This document shows, piece by piece, positions 34,069 to 42,668 of a stretch of DNA of 57,074 nucleotides. The notes beneath the pieces were generated by a model, which saw only the letters and a list, made by a program, of their open reading frames with translations, was not told the DNA's origin and searched no databases. A program made the position numbers and the translations under genes. Each line of letters starts with the position of its first letter. Position 1 is the first letter of the stretch. The stretch spans positions 1-57,074 of the forward strand of contig CANAZG010000008.1 of assembly GCA_947365965.1 (NCBI GenBank). The letters run 5' to 3'. Source of the stretch: an uncultured Clostridia bacterium. Its GTDB lineage: Bacteria; Bacillota; Clostridia; Oscillospirales; Oscillospiraceae.

Positions 34069-35013
34069 TTACCGCCCGCTCTCCAGGTCCCGCACCATAG
34101 GCGGGATCTGGGCGATCATGTTGTCCATGTCCTCAAACATGGCGCTCTTGGTGGTGCCCAGACGGCTGGCGGAGTCGATGTGCTTGAGCACCTCCTGATA
34201 CTGGCCCTTGATCTGGTCAAAGAACTGGCGGATGACCAGGAGCTCCTGCTGGGACGCCCCGATCACGCCGGAGATCTCCGACTGCACGGCCACCGCCCCC
34301 TCGGCGGCGGAGGTGATCTTCTGGAAGCTCTCGTCGGTGCGGCTGACAATGGCCGCCTCCTGGCCCAGGGTCTGCTGGGAGGCCTGGATGCTGCCGCTGA
34401 GCTGGCTGGCGCTGTTCTCCACGTCGCACACGCCGGTGTCCACCTCGTTGGCCAGCACCTTGATCTCCTTGGCCAGGGCCTTCACCTGCTCGGCCACCAC
34501 CGCGAAGCCCCGTCCGGCGGCGCCGGCCCTGGCGGCCTCGATGGAGGCGTTGATGGCCAGGATGTTGGTCTGGTCCGCGATGGAGACGATCTTGCCCATG
34601 CACTGCTGAATCTCCTGAATGGCGGATTGGAGCTGGCCGAAGGTCTCCGCCATCTCCTCATAGGAGCTGCGGACCTGGGCGAAGCTCTGGCCCAGCTCCT
34701 CCATCTGACCCTGGGCCTCGCTGACAGTTTGGGAGACCTCCTCCTTGACCTGGGCGAACTGCTCCGCAGTCTCGTTGATGTTGGCAAAGGACTCCCCCAG
34801 GTTTTGCAGCTTTGTCTGGAACTGGTCCGCCTCTTGGACCACGCTGGAGAAGGACGCGCCCACCTGACGCAGCTCCCAGAGGGAGGCCACCTCCTTCTGC
34901 ACAAGCTCCTTCTGGTAGTCCTTCAGACTGCCCGCCACGTGGAGGAAGGGATAGAGGCTCTTCTCCTCCCGGGCCTGCTCCGGCTTTTTCCGATTCTTTC
35001 CTGCAAACAGCAT
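34069..35013 (-). CDS. Soluble methyl-accepting chemotaxis-type signal transducer
   Basis: A 314-residue protein with no membrane segment. ATG 35013 ([20 protein letters not shown]) follows GGGAGGG, and the longer frame overlaps the preceding stop. It is almost wholly coiled coil. The conserved MCP hairpin tip appears as [23 protein letters not shown]-type text at about residues 150-175, followed by [18 protein letters not shown]. The tip normally binds CheA/CheW. It lacks a ligand domain of its own and begins 17 bases after the end of the FIST-domain gene. The FIST protein is therefore likely the sensor and this the transducer. Confidence 0.88.
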   Translation of the reverse strand: MLFAGKNRKKPEQAREEKSLYPFLHVAGSLKDYQKELVQKEVASLWELRQVGASFSSVVQEADQFQTKLQNLGESFANINETAEQFAQVKEEVSQTVSEAQGQMEELGQSFAQVRSSYEEMAETFGQLQSAIQEIQQCMGKIVSIADQTNILAINASIEAARAGAAGRGFAVVAEQVKALAKEIKVLANEVDTGVCDVENSASQLSGSIQASQQTLGQEAAIVSRTDESFQKITSAAEGAVAVQSEISGVIGASQQELLVIRQFFDQIKGQYQEVLKHIDSASRLGTTKSAMFEDMDNMIAQIPPMVRDLESGR

Positions 35014-35029
35014 AGTGGCAATCCCTCCC

Positions 35030-36091
35030 TTACTCAAACACCACGCATGTCATGGACTGGTTGACAAAGCGGTTATTATAGTGCTCCCCGTATCCCACGA
35101 CGCCGGCGTGGCAGCCCAGGGCCGCCATCTCCCGCAGATAGGTCTGCATGTAGTTGTGCTCGGAGAACAGCTTGTAGCGGAACAGGCAGTTGACCGAGAA
35201 AATGGCGGAGCGGCGGGGGAACTCCTGGCAGATCTGGGCGATGGTGTTCCGGGTGATGGCCTGATAGTCCCCCAGCTCCAGGAGGATGAGCACGTCGGAG
35301 TCGTTGACCTGACGGAAGCAGGCCAAGGCGTTTCCCTGGACCTCCTTGATAGAGATGATGCAGGTGTCGTCCCCGTTGAGCTTGCCAAAGGGGTTCTGGA
35401 AGGTCCGGGTGAGGATCTCCTCATCCGTCACGTGGAGGATGCTCTTGTAGACCTGCTTGGCGGGCTTGCCGTTGAGGGAGCCCAGTATGTAGTTGGCCCG
35501 GTCCGTGTCCGAGGCGATGAAGCTGTAGTTCCCCATCTGGTGGTAGATGTTTTCCTTGTAGGTCTTCACCCGGCCGTTCAGGTTGCGGACCAGAGCGTAG
35601 GCCACCGCATCCTGATACACGCGGCCGTTGGCGGACACCCGGCCCTCGCCGCCGGTGCCGCCCACCAGAGAGATGCCCCGCTGCCGGAGGGCGTTGTTCA
35701 TGGTGGTCAGGGCGCAGGCGTCGTTGCCGGTGCAGAAGTCGATGCACACGGTGTCCCGGCTGGCCCCGCCCACGGTCTGCATATCCTGCTCCATGCGGCG
35801 GATGTACTTGACCGGCATGGAGGACACCTCCTCCAGCACGTTGGACGCGGCGGCCACGCCGTCGGAAAAGGCGATCACGGCCACGCCGTTCTCCACGATC
35901 GCGGTCTGATAGCTCATGCCGATGCACCCGATGCTGGGTACGCCGGGAAAGCGCTTCTCCAGCTCCTGGACATGGTCCTCAAACTGGGCGTTATTGGACA
36001 ACAGCATGATAAACTGGGGGCGCTGGAGGCCCTGAACGGCTTCCCCCAGATTGCCCCGCTGGCTCATCCCAAAAAATTGTTTCACTCCCAA
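35030..36091 (-). CDS. FIST-domain sensory protein
   Basis: A 353-residue protein with FIST_N at about residues 25-190 ([40 protein letters not shown]) and FIST_C at about 205-345 ([33 protein letters not shown]). FIST domains are predicted small-ligand sensors, perhaps for amino acids, usually wired to kinases, MCPs or cyclic-di-GMP enzymes. It has no membrane segment. It is transcribed from a perfect promoter and is followed at once by a soluble MCP, making a two-gene cytoplasmic sensing unit. The ATG start at 36091 follows GAAGGGAG. Confidence 0.88.
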   Translation of the reverse strand: MGVKQFFGMSQRGNLGEAVQGLQRPQFIMLLSNNAQFEDHVQELEKRFPGVPSIGCIGMSYQTAIVENGVAVIAFSDGVAAASNVLEEVSSMPVKYIRRMEQDMQTVGGASRDTVCIDFCTGNDACALTTMNNALRQRGISLVGGTGGEGRVSANGRVYQDAVAYALVRNLNGRVKTYKENIYHQMGNYSFIASDTDRANYILGSLNGKPAKQVYKSILHVTDEEILTRTFQNPFGKLNGDDTCIISIKEVQGNALACFRQVNDSDVLILLELGDYQAITRNTIAQICQEFPRRSAIFSVNCLFRYKLFSEHNYMQTYLREMAALGCHAGVVGYGEHYNNRFVNQSMTCVVFE

Positions 36092-36118
36092 GGACTCCCT
36101 TCTGCGATGTCACGTCTG

Positions 36119-36147
36119 ATTATACTGGAAAGGCTGCGGGCTGTCAA
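36119..36147 (-). promoter_or_regulatory. Consensus promoter of the FIST-MCP operon
   Basis: On the minus strand TTGACA (36147-36142), 17 bases, TATAAT (36124-36119). The rest of the 358-bp gap to the next + strand gene holds that gene's promoter and no other feature I can support. Confidence 0.88.
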
Positions 36148-36384
36148 TCATTTCTGTGCTTTTGAGGGGCGGGAGGAGGCGAATGGAGCGCAAAAATTTG
36201 AGCCGGACGGACATTTTCCGGAGAAGGAAACCGGCCGCACCGCCGGCTGGGGCAGAGAACCGCCCCTTGAAAAGGGGGTAAATGTGGGAAACCTCTTATC
36301 CGGAGCCTTTGTCAACGCCAGCGCGGGGAGGCGGACTTTCCGGCGGGGGATGCGGATTGGGGGTCCCCCGCCGCAAGTTCCCAC

Positions 36385-36413
36385 TTGCAGATCAATGAAA
36401 AATCTGATATAAT
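36385..36413 (+). promoter_or_regulatory. Promoter of the stalk/PepSY protein gene
   Basis: TTGCAG (36385-36390), 17 bases, TATAAT (36408-36413), 36 bases before the ATG. Confidence 0.7.
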
Positions 36414-36449
36414 ACGACTGTCCATACTACTAAGAAAGGATGTACTGTC

Positions 36450-37529
36450 ATGAACAAATTTTTCTCTCATAGAGGCAGACGGCTGGCCGCTCTGGCCCTG
36501 TGCCTGCTGCTGCTGACGGGTCTGCTGGCAGTGAACGCCGCAGCCATAGAGAGCGCCGCCCTCAAACAGGTGACGGCGGAGGTGCGCCCAAGCGTCGCCA
36601 TCCTGGTGGACGGCGTGGAGCGCACCTTCTACGACGCCTCCGGCAGGGAGGTCCACGCCATCTACTACGACGGCACCCACTACCTGCCTGTGCGGGCCAT
36701 CGGCGAGCTCATGGGCAAAAATGTCAACTGGGACAGCGCCACCCGGACCATCACCCTCTCCAGCCCCCGCACCGCTACGGCCACCGCCGGCACGCCGGAC
36801 GCTGAGGCCGCAGACGCCTCCGTCAGCGCCCAGCTACGCCCCGACATCACCATTGTGGTGGACGGGACCACCCGCGCCTTTACCGACGCCAAGGGCAATG
36901 CGGTGTACCCCCTTCTGCGGGAGGGCACCAACTACCTGCCCGTGCGGGCCATCGGCGAACTGATGGGCAAGAGCGTCAGCTGGGACAGCAAGAGCCGGAC
37001 CATCACCCTTACCGGCGACGATCCTCTGGTCACTGACGCGGACACCTTCGGGCCCTCCGGCTCCAAGCCCGCCGCCCCCTCCGGCGGCAAGCTCACCGGG
37101 GAGGAGGCCAAGGCCGCGGCCCTGACCCACGCCGGACTGAAGGCCGCCGACGTCACCTTTGTGGAGTGCAAGCTGGACTGGGAGGACGGCGTTCAGGTCT
37201 ATGACGTGGAGTTCTTCACCCAGGATGGCCGCGAGTACGACTATGAGATCAACGCCGCCACCGGCGCTGTGGTCAGCGTGGACTACGACGCGGAAAACTA
37301 CGTCCCCGCCGGAACATCCGGCGAGAACATCGGAGCGGAAAAGGCCCGGAGCATCGCTCTGGCCAAGGTCCCCGGCGCGGAGAGCACCCACGTGCGGAAG
37401 CTGGAGCTGGACTACGACGACGGCCGCTTGGTGTACGAGGTGGAGATCTTCTACAACGGCATGGAGTATGAGGGCGAGATTGACGCATACTCCGGCGAGA
37501 TCGTCCAGTGGGAGGCGGATCGGGATTGA
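36450..37529 (+). CDS. Secreted protein with two stalk domains and PepSY repeats
   Basis: A 359-residue exported protein. ATG 36450 follows AAAGGATG. The signal peptide (basic RRGRRLA-type n-region, hydrophobic ALALCLLLLTGLLAV, cleavage near NAAA at about residue 32) is clear. Two tandem copies of a copper-amine-oxidase-N-like stalk domain follow at about 45-110 and 130-195. Each has THYLPVRAIGELMGK or NYLPVRAIGELMGK and ends in WDS-x-x-RTITL. Two PepSY-type units occupy about 215-285 and 290-355 (EFFTQDGREYDYEINAATGA, EIFYNGMEYEGEIDAYSGEI). Such proteins are wall-associated. PepSY often inhibits proteases or binds small ligands. The enzyme target is unknown. Confidence 0.82.
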   Translation: MNKFFSHRGRRLAALALCLLLLTGLLAVNAAAIESAALKQVTAEVRPSVAILVDGVERTFYDASGREVHAIYYDGTHYLPVRAIGELMGKNVNWDSATRTITLSSPRTATATAGTPDAEAADASVSAQLRPDITIVVDGTTRAFTDAKGNAVYPLLREGTNYLPVRAIGELMGKSVSWDSKSRTITLTGDDPLVTDADTFGPSGSKPAAPSGGKLTGEEAKAAALTHAGLKAADVTFVECKLDWEDGVQVYDVEFFTQDGREYDYEINAATGAVVSVDYDAENYVPAGTSGENIGAEKARSIALAKVPGAESTHVRKLELDYDDGRLVYEVEIFYNGMEYEGEIDAYSGEIVQWEADRD

Positions 37530-37550
37530 TCTCCCCCGTCCGGACAATTG

Positions 37551-37592
37551 AAAGCGCCCCCGCTCCGGGTCATACCGGAGCGGGGGCGCTTT
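37551..37592 (+). terminator. Strong intrinsic terminator
   Basis: AAAGCGCCCCCGCTCCGG, loop GTCATA, CCGGAGCGGGGGCGCTTT. It has 18-bp perfect arms starting 21 bases after the stalk/PepSY gene stop. Confidence 0.88.
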
Positions 37593-37701
37593 GCTGAAAA
37601 CAGACGGGATATGGCATATAAACCGCTTCCAGACGACGGAAAGGGGCTGACTTTCGGGGCGGGGCCGTCCGCACCCGTTCCTCCGCCGGCGGGCGGAGCC
37701 C

Positions 37702-38379
37702 CTACCCCAAATGCACCAGCTGCTCCACGCCGATGGCCGTGACCATGGCGCCGGCCTCGGTGCGCAGGCCGTGCTGGCGGGTCACCGCGTCCATGACCTT
37801 GTTGCGGATCTCCGTGGGCACCACGATAAAGATCATCTCCTTCTCCGCCTGGAGGGTGGTGATGCCGTTGGTCTCGGCAAAGCTCTCGTCCCCGGCCCAG
37901 CGGCCCTTGATGATGGTGCCTCCCCGGGCGCCCGCCCTCCGGGCCGTGTCCATCACCGCGTCCGTAAAGCCCTGGTTCACTGTCACCAGGATCATGCTGC
38001 TTCTCTGCTGGTTGTCCATGTTCCCGCTCCCTTCGTCCTCCACCTTGGTTTTCAGATCAATAAAGGCGGCAATCAGGCTGCTCACCGCCGTCAGGGACAC
38101 CGCAAAGGCGATTCCCTTCCCCGGCGCCGCCCCCCGCAGCTCGTCGTCCAGCTTCTCCAGCAGGACCCGGACTGCGGGGCGGGTGGCGAAACTGAGGATG
38201 ATGTCCTTCTCCGAGCTCCCCAGGCCCAGGATGTCCATAATCTCCGACGTGGCCGTGCCCGCGCCCTCGCAGCGCAGGTGGGTGAATACCTGATGCTTGT
38301 TGTACAGCTTGATGAGCTTGCTGCCGCTGCCCCGCTCCACGATGGACATCAGCAGAGCCATCCGCTCCGGCGTTCTCAT
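37702..38379 (-). CDS. Tandem PII-like regulatory protein
   Basis: A 225-residue protein made of two ferredoxin-like PII-type halves. The first half spans about 5-100 (LLMSIVERGSGSKLIKLYNK, DIILSFATRPAVRVLLEKLD). The second spans about 125-220 (ILVTVNQGFTDAVMDTARRA, GARGGTIIKGRWAGDES, EKEMIFIVVPTEIRNKVMDA). The GARGGT segment resembles the B-loop surroundings of PII proteins, but the uridylylated T-loop tyrosine of GlnB is not seen. It is 12 bp downstream of a DUF1538 membrane protein on the same strand. PII-like proteins generally gate or sense for the transporter they are encoded with, which is the likely job here. The nucleotide ligand is unknown. Confidence 0.75.
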   Translation of the reverse strand: MRTPERMALLMSIVERGSGSKLIKLYNKHQVFTHLRCEGAGTATSEIMDILGLGSSEKDIILSFATRPAVRVLLEKLDDELRGAAPGKGIAFAVSLTAVSSLIAAFIDLKTKVEDEGSGNMDNQQRSSMILVTVNQGFTDAVMDTARRAGARGGTIIKGRWAGDESFAETNGITTLQAEKEMIFIVVPTEIRNKVMDAVTRQHGLRTEAGAMVTAIGVEQLVHLG

Positions 38380-38391
38380 AGCCGCACCTCC

Positions 38392-39915
38392 TTAGTCATA
38401 GTAGAGGACGCAGTCCTCCACCCGGGCCAGCTCCGCGCGCAGCGCCTCGTCCGCCAGATGCTTGCGCACCCGGCCGGCAAGGCCCAGCAGCTGGATGGTC
38501 ACCAGGGGCGTCATGGCCACCAGGGCCACCAGCCCGAAGGCGTCCGTCATCAGATTGCCCCCCACCGCCTCGCAGGCCCCCATGGCAAAGGGCAGCAGGA
38601 AGGTGGCGGTCATGGGGCCCGACGCCACGCCGCCCGCGTCAAAGGCCACGCCGGTGAACAGCTGGGGCACAAAGAAGGTCAGAGCCAGACTGATGGCGTA
38701 GCCCGGGATGAGGAACCACAGAATGGAGACCCCGGTCACCACCCGCAGCATGGCGATGCCCACAGAGAGGGCCACGCCCACAGACAGGCCCTGGCGCATG
38801 GCGCCCTGGGAGATGGAGCCCATGGACACCTCCTCCACCTGCTTGATGAGCACATGGACCGCCGGCTCGGCGGAGACGATGAAGTACCCCATGAGCATAC
38901 CAATGGGGATGAGCAGGAAGGGGTTCTCCCCCTGGGCGATGGTGGCCCCGATGAGCTGGCCCGCGGGCATGAAGCCCACGTTCACCCCGGTGAGGAACAT
39001 GACCAGTCCCACGTATGTATAGACGAGGCCGCTGACGATCCGCAGCAGCTGGGTGCTCTTGAACCGGCGGGTCAGCAGCTGGAAGAAGAGGAACATGGCG
39101 CAGATGGGCACCATGGCCACAGCCACCTCCCGGGCGTAGTGGGGGGTGGCGGCGGTGAACTCCCGGAAGGCGTCCCGGGTGGTGGCGATGTCCGGCAGGG
39201 CCGCCGGGACGTAGCTGGCGCTGTCGGGGGCGTAGCAGATGCCCAGGACCAGCACCGAGAGGATGGGCCCCACGCTGCACAGGGCCACCAGACCGAAGCT
39301 GTCGCTGGTGGCGTTCCTGTCGCTGCGCACCGAGGCCAGCCCCACGCCCAGGGCCATGATAAAGGGGACCGTAATGGGCCCCGTGGTGACGCCGCCGGAG
39401 TCAAAGGACACGGGGATGAAATCGTTGGGCGTCAGCGCGATGGCCAGCACAAACACGATCAGATAGGACCCCACCAGCAGCTGGGACAGAGGGACATGCA
39501 GCATGGTGCGCAGCAGGGCGATCACCAGAAACAGTCCCACCCCGGCGGACACCGTCCAGATCAGCACCTGGTTGGGGATGGCGGGCACCTGCTCGGCCAG
39601 CACCGTCAGATCCGGCTCCGCCATGGTAATCAGCACCCCCAGGGCGAAGGCCACTGCCAGGGGGATGGCCATGTGGCGGGCCCGGCCCATGTACGCGCCG
39701 ATGCCGCTGCCCATGGGGGTCATGGACATGTCCACCCCCAGGGTGAACACCCCCACCCCCACGATCAGCAGCAGGGACCCGAAGAGAAACAGCACCAGCG
39801 CCCCCGTGGTCAGAGGCACGATGGACACGCTCAGCAGCAGCACGATGGCTGTGATGGGCAGGACAGAGGACAGGGATTCCTTGATTTTTTCCATGAGCTG
39901 CGGATTGATGCGCAC
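38392..39915 (-). CDS. DUF1538 integral membrane protein, putative transporter
   Basis: A 507-residue polytopic protein of about twelve membrane segments. GTG 39915 (MRINPQLMEKIKESLSSVLP) follows AAAGGAG. It is an internal duplication. The motif SFDSGGVTTGPITVPFIMAL near residue 170 recurs as AFDAGGVASGPMTATFLLPF near 425, and each copy is followed by a DAFGLVAL/DSFGLVAL segment. The repeats suggest a two-fold symmetric transporter with a re-entrant loop at each GG motif. The substrate is not known for the family. It is paired with a PII-like protein, which suggests ligand-gated transport. Confidence 0.82.
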   Translation of the reverse strand: MRINPQLMEKIKESLSSVLPITAIVLLLSVSIVPLTTGALVLFLFGSLLLIVGVGVFTLGVDMSMTPMGSGIGAYMGRARHMAIPLAVAFALGVLITMAEPDLTVLAEQVPAIPNQVLIWTVSAGVGLFLVIALLRTMLHVPLSQLLVGSYLIVFVLAIALTPNDFIPVSFDSGGVTTGPITVPFIMALGVGLASVRSDRNATSDSFGLVALCSVGPILSVLVLGICYAPDSASYVPAALPDIATTRDAFREFTAATPHYAREVAVAMVPICAMFLFFQLLTRRFKSTQLLRIVSGLVYTYVGLVMFLTGVNVGFMPAGQLIGATIAQGENPFLLIPIGMLMGYFIVSAEPAVHVLIKQVEEVSMGSISQGAMRQGLSVGVALSVGIAMLRVVTGVSILWFLIPGYAISLALTFFVPQLFTGVAFDAGGVASGPMTATFLLPFAMGACEAVGGNLMTDAFGLVALVAMTPLVTIQLLGLAGRVRKHLADEALRAELARVEDCVLYYD

Positions 39916-40063
39916 GGGCCGCTCCTTTCTCCTCCCCGGCGGGAGGTTCCAGATAATTGTCTTTATTCTATTTTACAGGATCTTTTCCCTGTTGTACAGG
40001 GGAAAGACGGAGTTTTTTCCCCGTATCTCACATTTTATCTGCCGGCGGGCAGGGAATAAGCAG

Positions 40064-40096
40064 GGACCGGGCAGGGAACGCTTCCCCGCCCGGTCC
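40064..40096 (-). terminator. Hairpin downstream of trkH
   Basis: GGACCGGGC and GCCCGGTCC enclose a smaller GGGAA-CGC-TTCCC stem, so one long hairpin of 33 bases forms. It lies 33 bases past the TrkH stop on the minus strand. There is no clear U-tract, so it may stabilise rather than terminate. Confidence 0.5.
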
Positions 40097-40128
40097 GTTA
40101 TGCGCGCAAGATGAGAACGCAGACCGTC

Positions 40129-41475
40129 TCACCCGATGGTGATCTCCTCCTGGGGCAGGGTGACCGGGGGCAGGGCCCGCTTCTCCAGGAGCGCCACGGC
40201 GAAGGAGATGCTGCCCACCCGGCCGCAGTACATGAGGAAGATAATCACAGCCTGGCTCAGGGGCAGCAGGTCCCGGGTGATCCCGGTGGTCATGCCGGCG
40301 GTGCCGATGGCGGAGAAGGTCTCGAAGAGCACGTCCGTCAGGGGCAGGGGCTGGACCGCGCTGATGACCAGGGCGCCCGCCAGGGCCAGAAGCAGGTTGG
40401 TGTAGAGCACGGAGGTGGCCTTCTTCAGGGCCCCATCCCCGATGCTGCGGCCAAAGGCGTTGGCGCTCCGCTCCCGGCGCACGCCGGAGAGGGCGTGGAG
40501 GAGGACCACGAACACGGTGGTGGTCTTGACACCGCCGGCCGTGGACCCGGGACTTCCGCCGATGAACATGAAGATGATGGTCAGCAGGAGGCTGCCCGGG
40601 CTGAGGGCGGCGGTGTCCGTGGAGTTGAACCCGGCGGTGCGGGGGGTGACCGCGTCAAAGAGGGCGGAGAGGATCTGCTCCCCCAGGGGCCGCCCGGCGC
40701 CCAGATTCTCCCGCTCCAGCAGGAAGAAGAGGGCCCCGCCCCCCAGGGTCAGCGCCGCCGTCACCGTGAGCACCACCTTGGTTTGCAGCCGGTAGCGCCG
40801 CCAGCGGAGCTTATTGCGCACCAGATCGTCCCACACCAGAAAGCCCAGCCCGCCCACCAGAATCAGCGCGCAGACGGTCAGGCTCACCAGGGGGTCCCCG
40901 GCGTAGGCGGTGAAGGAGGAGTAGGGGCCGCTGCAGGGGCCCATGAGGTCAAAGCCCGCGTTGCAGAAGGCGGAGATGCTGTGCCACACGCCGTAGTAGA
41001 TCCCCCGGCCCAGGCCCATCTCCGGGACGAACCGGATGCTCAGCAGCGCGGCCCCCAGGCCCTCCATGAGCAGCGTGCCCAGCAGGACCCGGCGGATAAA
41101 GGGGGCAAAGCCGCCCAGCTGGTTGTAGCTGATGCCCTCCACCACCACCTCCCGCTGGCGCAGGCCCATTCGCCGGCGCAGCAGCAGGAGGAACAGGGTG
41201 GCGATGGTCATGAACCCCAGGCCGCCGATCTGGATGAGGGTGATGATGACCAGCTGGCCGAAGGTGGTCCAATAGGTCCCCGTGTCCTGCTGCACCAGTC
41301 CGGTGACGCAGGAGGCGGAGGTGGCGGTAAACAGAGCGTCGCCAAAGGAGGCGGGCGATACGCTGGATATGGGCAGCATCAGCAGCCCCGTGCCCAGCAG
41401 GATCATGATGAAGAAGCCCAGGGCAATGATCTGCACATTGGAGAGCTTCGCTTTTTTCCGTCGCTTCATAGTCAT
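40129..41475 (-). CDS. TrkH/KtrB-family potassium uptake protein
   Basis: A 448-residue membrane channel-transporter. The four pore loops of the TrkH/KtrB family are recognisable: TSASCVTGL, SAFCNAGFDL, GGSPGSTAGGVKTTT and AIGTAGMTTGI. Each carries the filter glycine. Length and the short N-terminus match KtrB-like members, which need a cytoplasmic RCK subunit (KtrA/TrkA). No such gene is in the window. It is probably Na+- or H+-coupled K+ uptake at the cytoplasmic membrane. ATG 41475 (MTMKRRKKAKLSNVQIIALG) has a weak GGAAAGAG site. Confidence 0.92.
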   Translation of the reverse strand: MTMKRRKKAKLSNVQIIALGFFIMILLGTGLLMLPISSVSPASFGDALFTATSASCVTGLVQQDTGTYWTTFGQLVIITLIQIGGLGFMTIATLFLLLLRRRMGLRQREVVVEGISYNQLGGFAPFIRRVLLGTLLMEGLGAALLSIRFVPEMGLGRGIYYGVWHSISAFCNAGFDLMGPCSGPYSSFTAYAGDPLVSLTVCALILVGGLGFLVWDDLVRNKLRWRRYRLQTKVVLTVTAALTLGGGALFFLLERENLGAGRPLGEQILSALFDAVTPRTAGFNSTDTAALSPGSLLLTIIFMFIGGSPGSTAGGVKTTTVFVVLLHALSGVRRERSANAFGRSIGDGALKKATSVLYTNLLLALAGALVISAVQPLPLTDVLFETFSAIGTAGMTTGITRDLLPLSQAVIIFLMYCGRVGSISFAVALLEKRALPPVTLPQEEITIG

Positions 41476-41535
41476 TCTCTTTCCGGCTTCTTTCTCTCAC
41501 TCCGCCGCCCGGCGGGGTCATACATCATCTGGGTA

Positions 41536-42486
41536 TTATATCATCTGGGTCTCGATCATCTGGGCCTCGATCTTCTGCTCCAGCCTTTTCAGCCGCTCCA
41601 GGTTCTCCTTGCCCACGCATCCTACCAGGAGATAGCGCCGGTTGAAGGGGTCGTGGACAAAGTGGTAGAGCAGGTGGAAGTCCTTGATCTGGCCGGTGTT
41701 GGTCACATGGATACGGGGGCCGGTGCAGGGGTGGACGCTTCCGCCGATGGACACGTGCTTCTCGTCCAGGTACGTCACAGGCAGGTTCTGGTCGATCATC
41801 GCGTAGACCTTCTTCTCCAGCTCCTCAATGTCGAAATTGGGCTTGTGGTCGTCGGGGAAGGTGATGACAAAGCCGTGGCGGACGTCGCCGTGGCCGCACC
41901 GCTCCAGCTCCTCCGGGGGCATACAGAATTCGCACAGGTCCTCCGCTGTGTGGGACATGAGCCGGAAGGGCAGGGACTTGTAGACGATGTCGTAGATCTC
42001 CCTGGGCTTGGGGCCGAAGATGGTGGGCCGGGTGATGACCACCTCCTCGCCCACGCCGATGAGCAGATCCGCCTTCACCTGGAGCATGGGGTAGACCAGA
42101 TCAAAGTGCTCCACAATCACCCGCTTGCCCTTGTGGAGGGCCTGGGTGATGGCGTCGGCCAGGACGCTCATCTGGGTGAAGCCGTTTTCAAAGCGGATGT
42201 CCAGGTGGTAGGTGTGGGGGGAGAAGAAGCTGCGCTCATCGTCCAGATCCAGCAGGGGCAGGGGCCGGACGTAGACGCCGTCGTCGTCGTTGGTCAGATC
42301 CAGACCCGGGAACATGCCCCGGATGAGGGCGCTCTTGCCGGAGCCCGCCTCTCCGATGATGCCGATGAGCTTGTCAAAGGGGGAGAGATAGAGCTGCACC
42401 AGCTGCATCCCCAGCTGATACATGCGCTTGTGGCCGCGGGGGGCAAAGTAGGTGCTGATGATATGGCTTGCTTGGCGGTCAAACAT
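41536..42486 (-). CDS. P-loop ATPase with a C-terminal AlaRS-like additional domain
   Basis: A 316-residue protein. ATG 42486 (MFDRQASHIISTYFAPRGHK) follows AAAGGAG, and the upstream frame is not convincing. The P-loop is GIIGEAGSGKSALIRGMFPG at about residues 41-60, within a small NTPase domain. A C-terminal domain (HTAEDLCEFCMPPEELERCG, PVTYLDEKHVSIGGSVHPCT GP-type text, LVGCVGKENLERL) matches what databases call an alanine-tRNA-synthetase second additional domain, as far as I recall. It carries conserved Cys and His residues that could bind a metal. It has no tRNA-synthetase core. The last residues are a short Q-M-I repeat made by a triplicated ATCATCTGGG. The function is unknown. It is transcribed ahead of trkH. 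Confidence 0.5.
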   Translation of the reverse strand: MFDRQASHIISTYFAPRGHKRMYQLGMQLVQLYLSPFDKLIGIIGEAGSGKSALIRGMFPGLDLTNDDDGVYVRPLPLLDLDDERSFFSPHTYHLDIRFENGFTQMSVLADAITQALHKGKRVIVEHFDLVYPMLQVKADLLIGVGEEVVITRPTIFGPKPREIYDIVYKSLPFRLMSHTAEDLCEFCMPPEELERCGHGDVRHGFVITFPDDHKPNFDIEELEKKVYAMIDQNLPVTYLDEKHVSIGGSVHPCTGPRIHVTNTGQIKDFHLLYHFVHDPFNRRYLLVGCVGKENLERLKRLEQKIEAQMIETQMI

Positions 42487-42577
42487 GTTCTTTCTCCTTT
42501 CTAAAGTGGGCGCGGGTGTTGTTTTCCATTGTATCATATTTTTTCCCCGTTGAAAAGCCTCAGGGCGAAAAAATGGA

Positions 42578-42606
42578 TTGCAATTCCCGGCGTTTTATTA
42601 TATAAT
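42578..42606 (+). promoter_or_regulatory. Promoter of the citDEF operon
   Basis: TTGCAA (42578-42583), 17 bases, TATAAT (42601-42606). The predicted start near 42613 is followed immediately by a candidate operator. Confidence 0.75.
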
Positions 42607-42617
42607 GCAGGCACATT

Positions 42618-42648
42618 GATATAGATCATTCAACCCATGATATCTATG
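42618..42648. promoter_or_regulatory. Imperfect inverted repeat, candidate GntR operator at citD
   Basis: GATATAGATCA (42618-42628) and TGATATCTATG (42638-42648) form an imperfect inverted repeat just after the -10 element. GATATAG(A/T)TCA also occurs inside the glmS promoter at 47872-47882. That makes it a shared site for the GntR regulator encoded between the two operons. Confidence 0.45.
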
Positions 42649-42668
42649 AAAATGGAGGAGGTACAGCA

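Noticed and set aside
37711-42504. Two very long + strand frames (782 and 797 codons) opposite PII-like, DUF1538, TrkH and P-loop genes
   Set aside because: His/Gly/Gln-rich composition typical of antisense reading of GC-rich membrane-protein genes, with no ribosome site or domain.
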